Below, one piece after another: positions 11,839-23,167 of a DNA stretch of 64,000 nt. Source of the DNA: Amyelois transitella. Taxonomy: Eukaryota > Arthropoda > Insecta > Lepidoptera > Pyralidae. The position numbers and the translations under genes were made by a program. Location of the stretch: positions 3,484,501 to 3,548,500 of the forward strand of contig NC_083518.1 in assembly GCF_032362555.1 (NCBI RefSeq). The letters run 5' to 3'. Every line of letters starts with the position of its first letter. Positions within the stretch are counted from its first letter, which is position 1. Below the pieces are notes generated by a model. The model was not told where the DNA came from. It saw only the letters and a program-made list of their open reading frames with translations, and did not search any database.

Positions 11839-13068
11839 ACGAAAGGATTCTCTTGAAAATTGTTATGTTTTTCTTTATGGGGTGTAGCAGTAAAACTTTG
11901 TCCTTTTTTTATTGCTGTCTAAAATAATGTATTTTTATTACAACTAATATATATATATTATATTTTTTACATTTGCATACGTTTAAAGATTATGTAAAAA
12001 ATAGGTACCTGCCAGAGCTAATTTGTCTCTCTTTTCCAATAGTTCACTACAATATATAAACTCAGCCATTCACACACAATACACGAAATATTGTGTGTGA
12101 AATGGTTGCGTTTGTTCATATTAAACAAATGATTTTGGTTTTAATTTTTTCCTCATTTCCTCCCAAAGTTTATCTTTATGAAAATAATGAATAATAAGAA
12201 TTATCCCTGCATTATTTTTTAAGATGAATAGTAGTGAGGAATTATTGAATTTTAAAATTGAAAAATAATTGCTAAGAGTGTCGGTGGTCGAATCTACAGA
12301 TTTAAATGCGTGTGCCTGGTGAAAATGCGTAATGAATGAAAGGCATACGTTCAAATCCCACCTCGGCCATGTTCCAATGACTCTTTTTTAAAGTTTATTA
12401 TTAGTATTAGTTTGAACACCAACCAATGCTCTGACCAAGAGGGAAAACATCGTGAGGGAATCAGGGACATATTCAGGCAACTGGATGTGAAACCATGGAT
12501 CCGTAACGGGTTAGGTTTACCTGCAAAGGTTGCGATGGTCAGATGGGAGTCATTTTGTGTAAAATTTGACTCACCCAATCCAAGATCCATGGTCAAAAGC
12601 ATACCCCGAACTCCTCTCCAGATAGGCGAGGTTGCAACCGGGACTAAAACCAGGAGGAAGAGGAAGTAGTGAGTGTTTGTAGTGAGTTTTATTTTCATTT
12701 TAGCCAGGCAAGTTTCAGAATTGGGAAGCTCTGCAATGGCTTGTCTATCCGTGGCGCTCAAGCGTTAATTCATTTATTGGCGATAAGCATTCTTTATGAT
12801 GCTATCCCACACCACTTAAACTAAAATTTGATACTTAGTGATGATGCGATGAGACAGACAACGTGTTTCGTCTATCAGTTACTCTTTATCATGTAGGTGG
12901 CGTGAATTTGGAATAAATATACTTATTCCAAATTACTTACTATTAATTTTACAAGTTATATAAAAACAAAAAGGGTAAGTAAATAGGAAATAACACTTAA
13001 AAGTCAGAAAAATATATACATTGTTTTTTAAAAAATATTATTATCCATGTTAAAACAAAAAAGAAAGG
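11839..13068. other. Intergenic between genes 2 and 3
   Basis: No gene. It holds a 15-bp-arm hairpin (12066-12080 with 12090-12105, core ACACACAAT/ATTGTGTGT), a family D repeat (12445-12668) and a 12-bp-arm palindrome at about 12905-12933 (AATTTGGAATAA). The open frames at 12351-12761 lie within the repeat and are not genes. Confidence 0.6.
12445..12668 (+). repeat. Family D interspersed repeat
   Basis: Matches 25008-25216 (same strand) and 59036-59300 (opposite strand). Shared landmarks in order are AACATCGTGAGG, AACTGGATGTG, GGTTAGGTTTACCTGCAAAGG, GATCCATGGTCAAA and CCGGGACTAAA. No terminal inverted repeats are seen, and the element class is not resolved. Confidence 0.7.
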
Positions 13069-13230
13069 CGTACGTGACCTTTACAGTAGCAATCATCAAA
13101 ACTTAAGCAGTTATCATTTTAATACCTAAATAATAATAAAGCGCACGCTTCGATAACTCAATCAATTGAAAATTGTCAGATTACTTACAATCAGATTTAT
13201 GTATTTATAGTAAGAAAGAGTATATATATA
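13069..13230 (+). promoter_or_regulatory. Upstream region of gene 3, shared with gene 2
   Basis: Carries the same ordered blocks as 10264-10424 (CGTACGTG, ACAGTAGCAATCAT, AATAAAGCGCACGC, TCAGATTAC) and a TA-rich TATA-like run at 13221-13230, about 85 bases before the ATG at 13311. Confidence 0.55.
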
Positions 13231-13310
13231 TATTACGGTGCATCTTTGGACATCCTCATTTTCGTGAATTTTCTCAACACGTGTGGTTTACTTATTTATA
13301 TTTCATAAAA

Positions 13311-15361
13311 ATGTCACTCGCTACTAATCACATAGATGACTTCGATGCGGAAAAAATGAAGGATTCAAAGGAAATGTTAGTTCCCGGAGCCCACTCTGAT
13401 GTGAAGTTAAAAATCTTTAATAGTTCTATGAATGTCTTGACACATATCCTCATTGGATGTACAGTAGCAATAGCAGTTCTGTTTACCTTCAGAGAGGGAG
13501 AAATGAACGCCACACGAATACATATAATTCTATGTGTTCTTGGGGTAAGTTGTAATGAATCCTTATTCTTTTGTCCGCATAAATTTTATAGATTTCTTAC
13601 TCGCTCTTAGTTCTAGCACAAAATATGAATAGTACTTTCTAGTTTTTTATCTCTCATACTTCTTTGCAAAAGACAAAGTATTTTTTGGTTGCCGCATTAA
13701 AACCGTACTTAATTTTTAAAAAATCTACAAAAAATTTGATGCGATATTACATATTTTTCCCATTCATTCTTAATTCCATAAAAAAGCATACAACTGAACG
13801 TGGCTCTTTAGTCTTTTCAAGGCTAAAGTCTCTTCCTACCTTTTAAGGGAAAAAGACGTTATAATTGCCTATAATTAAAATGTATGTACATATTTTCTAC
13901 AGTAGAAATCAAATTCAAGATATTTCATATTTTTTCTTTGACTATACGAAAAACGTTGTCTTAAAATGTAAGTAGCCTTGTAGGTTACTCTGAAGATAAC
14001 GATGAATGTATTTGCTATCGCTAACCAGATGATTGTGAACGTGTAGTGTGTGTGTAGAAATTGTTATAATATCTCATATTATTCTTAACTCATTACCGTG
14101 GAGAATAATGAGAAGAGAATTATGAATGCGGATGAAGCTAACAAAAATATGTAGAGATTTTGGTAAGTGCTACCCCTCTGGGAAAGAAGCGTTATTTTAT
14201 GAACGAATACTTATTTAACTCAGTAGTAGTGTGTGTGACGGTTTAGCTGAAATTAATCGACAAAAACTGCACGATATTTTTAAATAGTTATCTACTGTAC
14301 ACACCAATTTTTATATAAAACTCGTCATTAGAAGGTAAACTTGTCATTTAGTCTACTCGTATAAATATCACTAGTGACATTAAAATTACCGTGGAAATAT
14401 AAAAAATTAAATGTCTGCTTCGAAAGTATTGAAAATTTATTTCTTCTTTCCAGTATCAATTATTAATGGCAGAGTCAATTCTTAGTCTGTCACCTCACAA
14501 CGGTTGGTCGTCTTCACTCAAACTGGTTCATAAACGTCGCGCCCATTGGATTCTACAACTATTGGGATCAGGTCTAGCAATTGCAGGCAGCATCATCAAA
14601 ATTTTAGACAAATCTATTCACTGGAATACTCTTCATGGGCAATTTGGTAAGTTTTCTATATTATTTCGAAGATGCATGTTACGGAGACACCATAAGTTGA
14701 TAACTTGTTGTTTTTTTGTTATACATTTCATAAAGTGTAACTGCAATTGAAATATTTATTTGTCAACATTAACTACATCATAACAAACGTATGCCAAATT
14801 TTTTTTTTTTTTTAGCGATTGTACGGTAATAATTATGTCAATATATAATTTAATTAAGATTTACCAAAACTAAAACTGGTGTAATAATACAATTAATCTA
14901 CAAAAACTGAGTAAAATATATCGAAATACATAACAGATTTACTCGTCCAAAACGCACACCTGGTTTCTTGTTTGCGTCATGAACTTTATTATTTAGGAAG
15001 CTACATATAAAATATATCCCATTTTTCATAATGATGTGTTATTTCCTCTTCAGCTCTTGTCGCCATGGTCTTCACCGGCGTTTCTTTTATTAACGGCCTT
15101 GCATCTCTCTACGCGTACGAGCTTCGGCGTTTAATACCTGGAGTACTCTCTAAGATCACCCACATTATTTTTGGAACTGTTGCCTTTGTATCAGCGTCAA
15201 TCAGCCTCTGTTACGGTTTTGATAAGAATTCTTTTAGAACTTGGTCCACATCAGAAATGGCTGATACATTTATAGCCTTCACCGCTATATTTACATTTGT
15301 AATAATAGTCAATCCATTAGTTGTATTTTTTGATAAAACTGTTAAATCATTCCAACGATGA
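13311..15361 (+). CDS. Cytochrome b561 / CYB561D2-like transmembrane reductase, gene 3
   Basis: Exons 13311-13544, 14454-14646 and 15054-15361 give 244 aa. The ATG at 13311 (MSLATNH) is chosen over an upstream in-frame codon because it aligns with the gene 2 start (MALTTNH) and lies downstream of the TATA-like run. Introns are GTAAGT/CCAG (phase 0, 909 bases) and GTAAGT/TCAG (phase 1, 407 bases). Candidate heme ligands are His71, His109, His139 and His179, at the same positions as in gene 2. Six helices are visible, with HWNTLHGQF before intron 2 and a basic end (KSFQR). By eye most residues are identical to gene 2, with the differences concentrated in the N-terminus. Expected role: transmembrane electron transfer with ascorbate as donor (family inference). 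Intron 1 holds a family C repeat fragment. Confidence 0.92.
14108..14210 (-). repeat. Family C repeat fragment in gene 3 intron 1
   Basis: Contains GAATTATGAATGCGGATGAA and CTACCCCTCTGGGAAAGA, matching the copy at 1130-1310 in the same orientation. Confidence 0.6.
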
Positions 15362-16146
15362 TGGATTGAAATCTCCTGGCACACTTAAAAATTGTGTTTA
15401 TTAAAATCTTAGTCATTTTGATATGTTTATTTACCTATCTGAATATCTAGTTTAAAATATCTATGACGCAAGTATTATAATATTGGTATATATAGTATTA
15501 TAATGACCATGCAAAACTTAATCTATAATTGTCTATAATCTTACACAGACAGAATTAAGCAATAATTATATTATCTGCTACAGATAAAGACTGATTTTCT
15601 GCAATGTGTAATTTTAATAATTTATGAAATATTATAATTGTATCTAACTACTTATGAATAATTTTGTAACGCAATATTGAAGTAAGTTAATAAGTTTTTT
15701 TTTATTTTTTTAGCGCAATTTGTTTAAATTTGTATTAAAATTTAATCAAATTTGTTTGATTTTCATTCATTAACTAATTAATCGGTATTTTCTTCATTCC
15801 CATTAGTGTTTCCTTCTCTCCTTCCTTTAGCACTTTCCCAATTTCACTCTTCGCCACTTCGCTTTGGGGTACGCTTTTGACAGTATATCCTTTAATTTTC
15901 GAGTCAATTATATGGTTTTACCTTATAACTTCCTTTTAACATTGGTTTTCATAATAATTTGTTGTTAGAAATTGACGGAAGAAAACACCAACTTTGTGGC
16001 CTATATTACGGCTAACACACGTGTGACGACGAAAAATAATTTTTGAGTCACGCGAGCTGTAAATTGTTATCATAATTTATGTTTTAATGATTGTGAACAC
16101 TTTGTTAATCAAATAATCGTCAAATTTAAGATTATGATCTCATTTC
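15362..16146. other. Intergenic between genes 3 and 4
   Basis: AT-rich sequence with no gene and no clear repeat. Unlike the 2/3 pair, it shares no obvious long block with other upstream regions. Confidence 0.5.
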
Positions 16147-16156
16147 TATATATAAG
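16147..16156 (+). promoter_or_regulatory. TATA box of gene 4
   Basis: TATATATAAG lies 80-90 bases before the ATG of gene 4, the same sequence and spacing as before gene 2 (10415-10424). A TCAGTG start-site-like motif follows at about 16198. Confidence 0.5.
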
Positions 16157-16235
16157 TGGGACAGTGATTATGTTCAACGTCATTTTTAAATATTTGCTCA
16201 GTGCGCGGTGTTGTATTGCTTTACAATAATTAAAC

Positions 16236-18006
16236 ATGACATTCACTCAGAGTCAGAACGATAAGTTTGATGCTGAAAATTTGAAAGATTCAAAAGAAAT
16301 AGTTTCTTCAAACACAAATTACAAGCTGAAGATTTTCAATAATGGTATGAATCTTTTGGCTCATATCCTTATTGGAACTGTGGTAGGAACAGCAATACTA
16401 TTTTGCTTTAGAGCTGGTACAATGGATGCAACACGGATCCATATTATTCTATGTGTGTTAGGGGTAAGTTGTTGCAGATTTAATTATTTATTTTTATAAT
16501 GTAAACATTTTCTTTCCTTTTATTGATTTAAAAAACAATAAGTCATAAAAAAAAATTTTTTACTCTGATTCTGATAATCGTTTATTTTTCTTCAGTCGTA
16601 GTTAAAATATTAAAATATAGAGTGCCTTAAGATACTGTGTGAAATACGTCGTATAATTGTAATGTAATACTTTCTTTTCCCATAGCTCATAATAAATGTA
16701 TTATATGTCATGTCTTTAGAGAGTAGACAAAGCCAGCAGTCTTGAAAGAGGCCACATTCAGCTGAATGGCTTAATAGTGGATTTGACATTAAGATTTTTA
16801 TAGGTTAAAAAATTTATCTCAAATTTATAATTTTAGAAAGACACATGTATGTCTTAGTCGAATAATATTTATCTCGTTGAAGATGTTAAAATTGTTGAGG
16901 CTAAATTACATTTTAAACAACAGTAATAAACTATTTTAATAACAACTTTTCTTTTCTTTTTTTTTTCCAGTATCAGCTACTAATGAGTCAAGCAATTTTA
17001 AGTTTATCACCTCACAATAGCTGGTCTTCATCACTTAAACTCGTACACAAACGTCGGGCTCATTGGGTTCTCCAGATTTTAGGATCTGGACTAGCAATTG
17101 CTGGCAGTATCATCAAAATTTTAGACAAAACTGTCCACTGGAATACTCTTCACGGACAATTTGGTAAGTTTTATGCAATACAAATGGTATATAGGCTCAA
17201 TTTATTTTTATTTTTGCTCCTTTAAAGTTTCACTTAAAAACATGCTTAGCAATAAATACACTTAAATTGTAACACTATCGATTGATAACTTTATTCTTAA
17301 AATCATGAAGTTTCCAATAATATCTAACCTAACCTATCTAACTGTTGAATGGTCCTAAAGTATTATCATAGAAACCTGGCTTTGGGACGAAAACTAACAT
17401 ACATACATATGGTCACGTCTATATCCCTTGTGGGGTAGACAAAGCCAACAGTCTTGAAAAGACTGACAGTCCACGTTCAGCTATTTGGCTTATTGATAGT
17501 ATTGAGATGCAAATAATGACAGGTTGCTAGCCCATCGCCTAAAAAAATAATCCCAAGTTTGTAAGCCTATCCTTAGTCGCCTTTTACGACATCCATGGGA
17601 AAGAGATGGAGTGGTCCTATTCTTTTTTGTATTGGTGCCGGGAACCACACGGCACGAAAACTAATCAGGTAATAATATATTGTTAATTTTCTCTTCAGCT
17701 CTTGTAGCCTTGGTCTTCACTGGCGTTTCGTTCATCAACGGCCTCACATCTCTCTACGCCTACGAGCTCCGTCGCATTCTGCCTACAACTCTCTCGAAGA
17801 TCACCCACATTTGCTTCGGAACTGTAGCCTTTGTTGCAGCTTCCACCTGCCTCTGCTATGGCTTTGATAAGATGTTTTTTAGAAATTGGGCCACTCCCCA
17901 GTTGTCTGCCACTCTGATTGGATTCACCGCTGCCCTTACTTTCATTATTGTAGTTACTCCAGTATTCAACTTTGCCGATAAAACCCTAAGAGTATTCAAG
18001 CGGTGA
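16236..18006 (+). CDS. Cytochrome b561 / CYB561D2-like transmembrane reductase, gene 4
   Basis: Exons 16236-16463, 16971-17163 and 17699-18006 give 242 aa, with GTAAGT donors and pyrimidine-rich acceptors (phases 0 and 1). Candidate heme ligands are His69 (IHIILCVLG), His107 (RAHWVLQ), His137 (LHGQF) and His177 (ITHICFG). The six-helix plan, the YAYELRR segment after helix 4 and the basic C-terminus (RVFKR) match genes 2, 3 and 5. Intron 1 contains a degraded family B repeat, and intron 2 contains a nearly complete one ending about 43 bases before the exon 3 acceptor, yet the acceptor (CTCTTCAG) is intact. Role as for the family: membrane electron transfer, substrate not determinable. The ATG aligns with its paralogs and follows a TATA box at the usual distance. 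Confidence 0.93.
16705..16833 (+). repeat. Family B repeat fragment in gene 4 intron 1
   Basis: Diverged copy with the GTAGACAAAGCCAGCAGTC core followed by the CCACATTCAGCTGAATGGCTT block. Its 3' part is missing. Confidence 0.6.
17401..17655 (+). repeat. Family B interspersed repeat, near complete, in gene 4 intron 2
   Basis: Best copy of the family. Landmarks in order are TCACGTCTATATCCCTTG, GTAGACAAAGCCAACAGTC, GACAGGTTGCTAGCCCATCG, TTACGACATCCATGGGAAAG and GGGAACCACACGGCAC. Copies occur throughout the window on both strands. No coding capacity or A/B boxes are visible. It resembles a non-autonomous repeat common in moths; I cannot name it with certainty. Confidence 0.8.
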
Positions 18007-18055
18007 TGTCAATTTATTCATTTAATTCTAAGTTAAATTGTAAGATCATCACAAG

Positions 18056-18061
18056 AATAAA
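18056..18061 (+). terminator. Poly(A) signal of gene 4
   Basis: AATAAA about 50 bases after the stop codon of gene 4. Confidence 0.5.
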
Positions 18062-19975
18062 TACATATAACTTCTATAAATGTTTAAATTTCTAGAAAAT
18101 ATATGTATTTAGTCTTCTGTCATAAGTCTAACTACAAATTCTGTTGTACATATTACATTCTTTCATATTTAAGGTTTGGCGACCCTTCCTTGCCGGAAAG
18201 CATTAGTAGCTATATAACATTTGATTTTAGAACTATATGTACGTTATTATCAATAAAATAAAGTCATATCGCATCTGCTATCTAGATAAAAACTATTACT
18301 ATTGATAAAGTAAATGCCTGATTAGATATAGTCTAGACTTGTATTGCTTGCTGACAATGTAGTCACGATACTACTAATTACAAATATTATGTTAATAGGT
18401 AGGTATGTGATTGATATTTTGACTAAATCTCTATGACATCACCATCGTGTACAGTTAGTTATTAGTTTGTAAAATAGAACTAAGTTACTCTAGGTGCAGT
18501 TTTTGTATGTAGGTATGTTTTAGTGACGAATTACATACGAGTATCTTGAGGTCTACGTTTGCAGCAAAAGATAATTAAGCTTTCATTATTATTCATTGTG
18601 ATGATTAATTTTTATTTCAATTTCTGTTTGCAAATATTTGTTCTAAATAACTGTAAGAAAATATTTTTAGGTACTTTTAAGATTTTTTCTAACTACATAG
18701 TTCTGTTATAGGAACATATTTTTTTAATAAAAAAATATAATACGCTCTGATTTTCTATTATTTATTCCTGCAGTTTCATTTGGAATAAACAATTAAAACC
18801 TTTTTAGGCTAATCAAACTATATTACAATATCCTTTATTTATAATTTCAGAGAAACCTTAATACTGCATAAAAAACTGGATTTAAAAATATTGTTAGAAA
18901 ATTATGTCACTTAATTGTCAATAACAATCCAATTTATTATTGTGTAAATTAAAACTAGAAACTTTCATAAGAATATGATTGCTTTACTAGCAATTATTAA
19001 ATATAATTAATTACACAAACAGCCAGATCAGTACCAATTTTCAACCCTTAACGTGATACCCATACTCGTGAATGATAAAGATATGATATCCACTTTATTA
19101 TTTTACATGCAATTCGATTAATTTATTATATATTTTTATAAATATAAAAAAAATATCTATCAAACTAATAACTAGTAAACAATTTCATTAGCTTTTAAAT
19201 TTGGCATAGGTTTGCACTTTTAGTTGTTGTAGTCGTAGTTGAAAATAGTTTTACCAAAAAAAAATACACACAGACATTCGCGCAAACACACGCAAATGCA
19301 ACGCGCGTTTTATATTTTTAACCCATCACAAAAAGCGCACAACGCCGCTTAGTTTTTAAAGCAAATTAATTTCTATTCGTATTAACGTTTCCAAATCAAA
19401 TAATTTGTTAGAGAATAACCACATACTATACAGAAGTACATATTCACACATACACATTAATTTAAAGAAGTTTTAAACGTTGAAAATATTGGCTGATTTT
19501 GTAGATGAATTGTTAACAAATTCTATAAATTTACACTATCCAAAATTTTGTTTCCAATAATTAAAAATAATATTTAAGTTAAGTTTTGCGAAATTACAGA
19601 TTCTTCAGCAATTTTCCTTATTTTCTTTCCAGTGAAGCTATCATTGTTTTTGTTAATTGTCGGACTTAGCCAATTAAACGAGCAATATACATCTCGTTCT
19701 GCATTCTCGAAGTATTTTTGTTGAAACAATTTTTTTTATATTTTTCCTATTTTTCGTTGTTTGTCTGACGTCCGCCGATTTTTCCCGCTCAGACAACCAG
19801 GTACTGATTTTTTAAATAAGGAAAAAAGTAATTAAATATACTTTTCTTTCTCTAACTATTTATTTGTCTGTGATACCAATCGTAACACAATTTATAGTTA
19901 CGTCTTTCCCGGAGGAGTAGGCAAAGATTTCATTTTTCCATTTGCCATGTTCAATGTATATATTTGTCATGTAAG

Positions 19976-19996
19976 CTGGTTGGTTGGTTGGTTGGT
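19976..19996. repeat. TTGG simple repeat
   Basis: About five tandem GGTT units. Confidence 0.8.
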
Positions 19997-20917
19997 ATAG
20001 TACTCATGACCTGATTTTTCACCAGGTTTAATCAAAATTTTGTGTTAACTTTAACATCATGACTTGTATCATTTGAGTCGAATATATTTTTTCGAAAAGG
20101 TCATTATAAAATCTTTAGGTATGTATGTAACGTGATTCCACAAAAAGTTATAATAGGATTATTACGTACGCGAATTACGTATATAAAATTTGATCATGTG
20201 AAATGTTCATGTAGTGTATGACTAAAGTCCGTTAGGCAATGATGCGGAAAAAGCTGATAATTGATATCCTGTGTAAAAATTATCTATGATATTTCAATAT
20301 CCATAGTTTCGGCATTATAATAATTTTGACTTTTTCATAGTGTTTTAAGGGAGACCAACTTCGCATTTTTGAATCTAAGTATTTGGGAGAACGAGCAGTG
20401 ATCGGTGGATGTAGTAAAACCTCATACCTTTTATTTTTGGGGAGAATGTCGATTGCGACATGCTCTTTTTTTGAAGTCAGTAATTTCTAAAACTTATCCT
20501 TAAGTGTAACAAAGATTTTCATGAAAACCGTATCAAAAAACTGGTTCAACGAACGCAAGATAATCGCGGACAAACCTACATACATACAGGTCAAATTGAG
20601 AGCCACATTTTTTAACACCGTTAAAAAAGTAAAATCAAAAAGTCATCAACAAAACCACAAAAAAAACTCAGAATACGATAAGAATAGAAAAATAATAATC
20701 GTAAATGTATTATTGAAAAAAAATTACAAACAAACATACATTTTTATCATTTTTAATGATAATGTTAAAGTCGCGATAGTGAAATTACTTCTATTTTCAC
20801 TGAAGCGAAAAATCTTGATAATGATGTTATGAATAAATACAGCTCTAAAAATTATGTTCGTTTCATTAATGATTTTATTAAAGTGGATTTCGTTTCTTTT
20901 TTTTTATTTGTTATATA

Positions 20918-22527
20918 ATGTGTGCAGATAAAATAGATCCAGAAAATATCACGGATTCCGATACAATATTACTTCCCAATAAACAAGACGATTATAAACT
21001 TAAAGTTTTCAATGGATCTATGAATCTCGTAGCTCATCTTCTCATTGGAGCAACAGTAGGAGTTTCAATACTGTTTTCATTTACATATGATTTCGAATAT
21101 TATGGCTCTAAGATTCATATTATTCTTTGTGTACTTGGGGTAAGTTTAGTTTTGGCTATGACTTACGAATTTAAACATTATCACTTTATTTATTTCTATT
21201 AATACAAAAGAATACGTTACCTTAACGACATGTTGATTATTATATATATTTTTAGGTAATTATACGACAAAATCTCTAAAATTTTATCAACTTTTTGTTT
21301 TTAGTTTGTAACGTTTGAAGCTATCGTTAGTATATATATTTTTTTTCTTCTTAATCTATCATCTTATGTTTTTTCTTCTTTTTAAAATCCCCTATTTTTC
21401 TGCCCATGAATGGTTCCTAGCGATCTTATACCTTCTTGTTCATCCTAATTCACTAATTATTTTAATGTTCTTATTTTATAGTATCAATTACTGATGGCAG
21501 AAGCAATTCTAACTCTTTCGCCTCACAACTCTTGGACATCTTCATTTACTTTCGCACACAAGCGACGAGTACATTGGGTTTTACAAATTATGGGTTCAAT
21601 CCTAGCAATAGTTGGCAGCTTTATTAAATACATGGATAAAACGGTTCACTGGGATACTCTTCATTCCAAATTCTGTTAGTATATCTTCTTTTCTAAAAAA
21701 ACTAACATTTTGTTTCAGTATGTCCTCTTGTGGAAATTAATTATTATTTTACTTTCACTAAAATTTGTTTGTGAACATTCATGCAGTTAAAAGGACCGCA
21801 TTTCTTTATAGTGAATACTTCAAATGATTAAAACTTTTATCTCTAAACTAAAGAGCGCCCGCGGCTTCGACTACGTAATACAAAAATCTCGTTATCTGCC
21901 GTAGATACGTACCAAAATTACAGCCCGATCAGTCTATGACTTTGGGCTGTGCGTTGGTAGATCGTTCAGTCAGTCATCTTTGCGTTTTATATATTTCGGA
22001 TAGAATAATCAAAATGATCATGATTGGTTTTTAATCTAAGCAACACTTTAGTTTCCAAACACATATTTAAAAATATTTACTATCTGACATAGGTACTTAA
22101 TTATAGTAGGTACTTTACTAGGTACTCCAATAAAAATTGCTTTCTTTCTAATATAGTTTTAAACATGGAAAAGTATACTTCAAACTGTATTTCAAATTAC
22201 TTTTTTATTTTATTTTCAGCGCTCGTGGCATTGATTTTCACAATCGTGTGTTTGGTTAACGGCGTCACTTCACTCTTCGCTCACGAGTTGCGTCGTGTCA
22301 TTCCCGGGACTTTATCTAAAATAACTCACATTTGTTTTGGAACTGTGGCATTTGTTGCATCATCGGTCTGTCTTTGCTACGGTTTCGACAAATCTTCCTT
22401 CAGCGGATGGGCCACGCCGCCAATGAAGGCTACCTTCATTGCTTTCGTCGGTATCTTTACTGTTATCATCATTGTCAATCCGATCATCAATTTTGTCGAT
22501 AAAACTGTCAAATCAATTAAGCGGTAA
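20918..22527 (+). CDS. Cytochrome b561 / CYB561D2-like transmembrane reductase, gene 5
   Basis: Exons 20918-21139, 21482-21674 and 22220-22527 give 240 aa. The intron 2 donor is GTTAGT instead of GTAAGT; reading through it would hit a stop at once, but the phase 1 junction restores the family frame. Candidate heme ligands are His67 (IHIILCVLG), His105 (RVHWVLQ), His135 (LHSKF) and His175 (ITHICFG). The Gly that follows the third His in genes 1-4 is Ser here (HS for HG), the only such change in subfamily 1-5. Other family marks are kept: the KLKVFN N-terminal block, six helices and the basic end (KSIKR). Role is inferred as membrane electron transfer from ascorbate. No TATA box at -90 is evident. 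An RTE-like repeat fragment lies in intron 2. Confidence 0.92.
21845..21990 (+). repeat. RTE-like LINE 3'-end fragment in gene 5 intron 2
   Basis: Begins with GCGCCCGCGGCTTCGACTAC, the typical start of a repeat widespread in moths, and ends with GGGCTGTGCGTTGGTAGATC and a CAGTCAGTCAT run. It resembles RTE-type LINE 3' sequence; the class is assigned from memory of similar moth repeats. Confidence 0.55.
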
Positions 22528-22680
22528 AATGTTTTTAGTTTTAATCTCCAAAAATGCATTTTCATTCGCATCATTATAACGTAGGTAACGTTGAAAAAAA
22601 AATTAAAACATATTTCTTTTAAGTGGCACTCAACTAAAAAAGAAATGATTCGTTTTAGAATCTGCATACATCTAATCACG

Positions 22681-22853
22681 AGGTAGACAGAGCCAACAGT
22701 CAGAAAAGACTGTTAGGCTACGTTTAGCTGTTGTTTGGCTAAATGATAGAATTTATATTCAAATAGTAGTTCTATAGTCTAAAAGAAGAATCCCGAGTTT
22801 ACAAGCCTATCTCTGAGTCAACTTTTACGACATCAGTACGTCACCCGGGAACC
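22681..22853 (+). repeat. Family B interspersed repeat
   Basis: Partial copy starting at AGGTAGACAGAGCCAACAG and ending at CACCCGGGAACCAG, with internal losses relative to 17401-17655. It lies between gene 5 and SINE copy B. Confidence 0.7.
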
Positions 22854-22905
22854 AGAATTATAATCTGATTATTATAAACTTGGTATTGATTATTATTGTG
22901 ACACA

Positions 22906-23167
22906 GACGGCCTCTGTGGCGCAGTGGTAGTACGCTTGCCTGTGTCACCGGAGGTCCTGGGTTCGAATCCCGGCCAGGGCATGATGAGAAACGAACTTTC
23001 TCTGATTGGCCTGGGTCTTGGATGTTTATGTATATAAGTATTTATTATAAAATATAGTATCGTTGAGTTAGTATCTCGTAACACAAGTTTCGAACTTACT
23101 TCGAGGGTAACTCAATCTGTGTAATTTGTCCCGTATATATTTATTTTATTTATTTATATTGTTATTT
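22906..23167 (+). repeat. tRNA-derived SINE, copy B
   Basis: Best-preserved copy of the SINE. The A box is TGGCGCAGTGG (22917-22927) and the B box GGTTCGAATCC (22960-22970), within a head resembling a tRNA. A body containing GAAACGAACTTTCTCTGATT follows, then a TATATTTATTTTATTT-type tail. It is collinear with copy A on the minus strand at 1966-2216. Because its promoter boxes are intact it could still be transcribed by RNA polymerase III. The open frame 22893-23084 on the other strand is an artefact of this element. Confidence 0.9.

Larger units (their letters stand above)
18007..20917. other. Intergenic between genes 4 and 5
   Basis: About 2.9 kb, very AT-rich. It has the gene 4 poly(A) signal (18056), a family C fragment (about 19893-19955) and a TTGG simple repeat (19976-19996). 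The 103-codon open frame at 20521-20832 is lysine- and isoleucine-rich, matches no family and lies just before gene 5; I do not call it a gene. Confidence 0.6.

Noticed and set aside
12351-12761. 136-codon minus-strand frame
   Set aside because: Covered mostly by the family D repeat; the frame is not kept in the copies at 25008-25216 or 59036-59300.
20521-20832. 103-codon frame before gene 5
   Set aside because: Lys/Ile/Asn-rich composition as expected of AT-rich random sequence, no domain and no paralog elsewhere in the array.
21482-21679. Gene 5 truncated at a TAG just after the third-His motif
   Set aside because: The TAG lies in the intron; the GTTAGT donor at 21675 joins in phase 1 to 22220 as in every paralog.
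22893-23084. 63-codon minus-strand frame
   Set aside because: Lies wholly in SINE copy B; the same frame is seen in copy A (2038-2301), so it is an element by-product.
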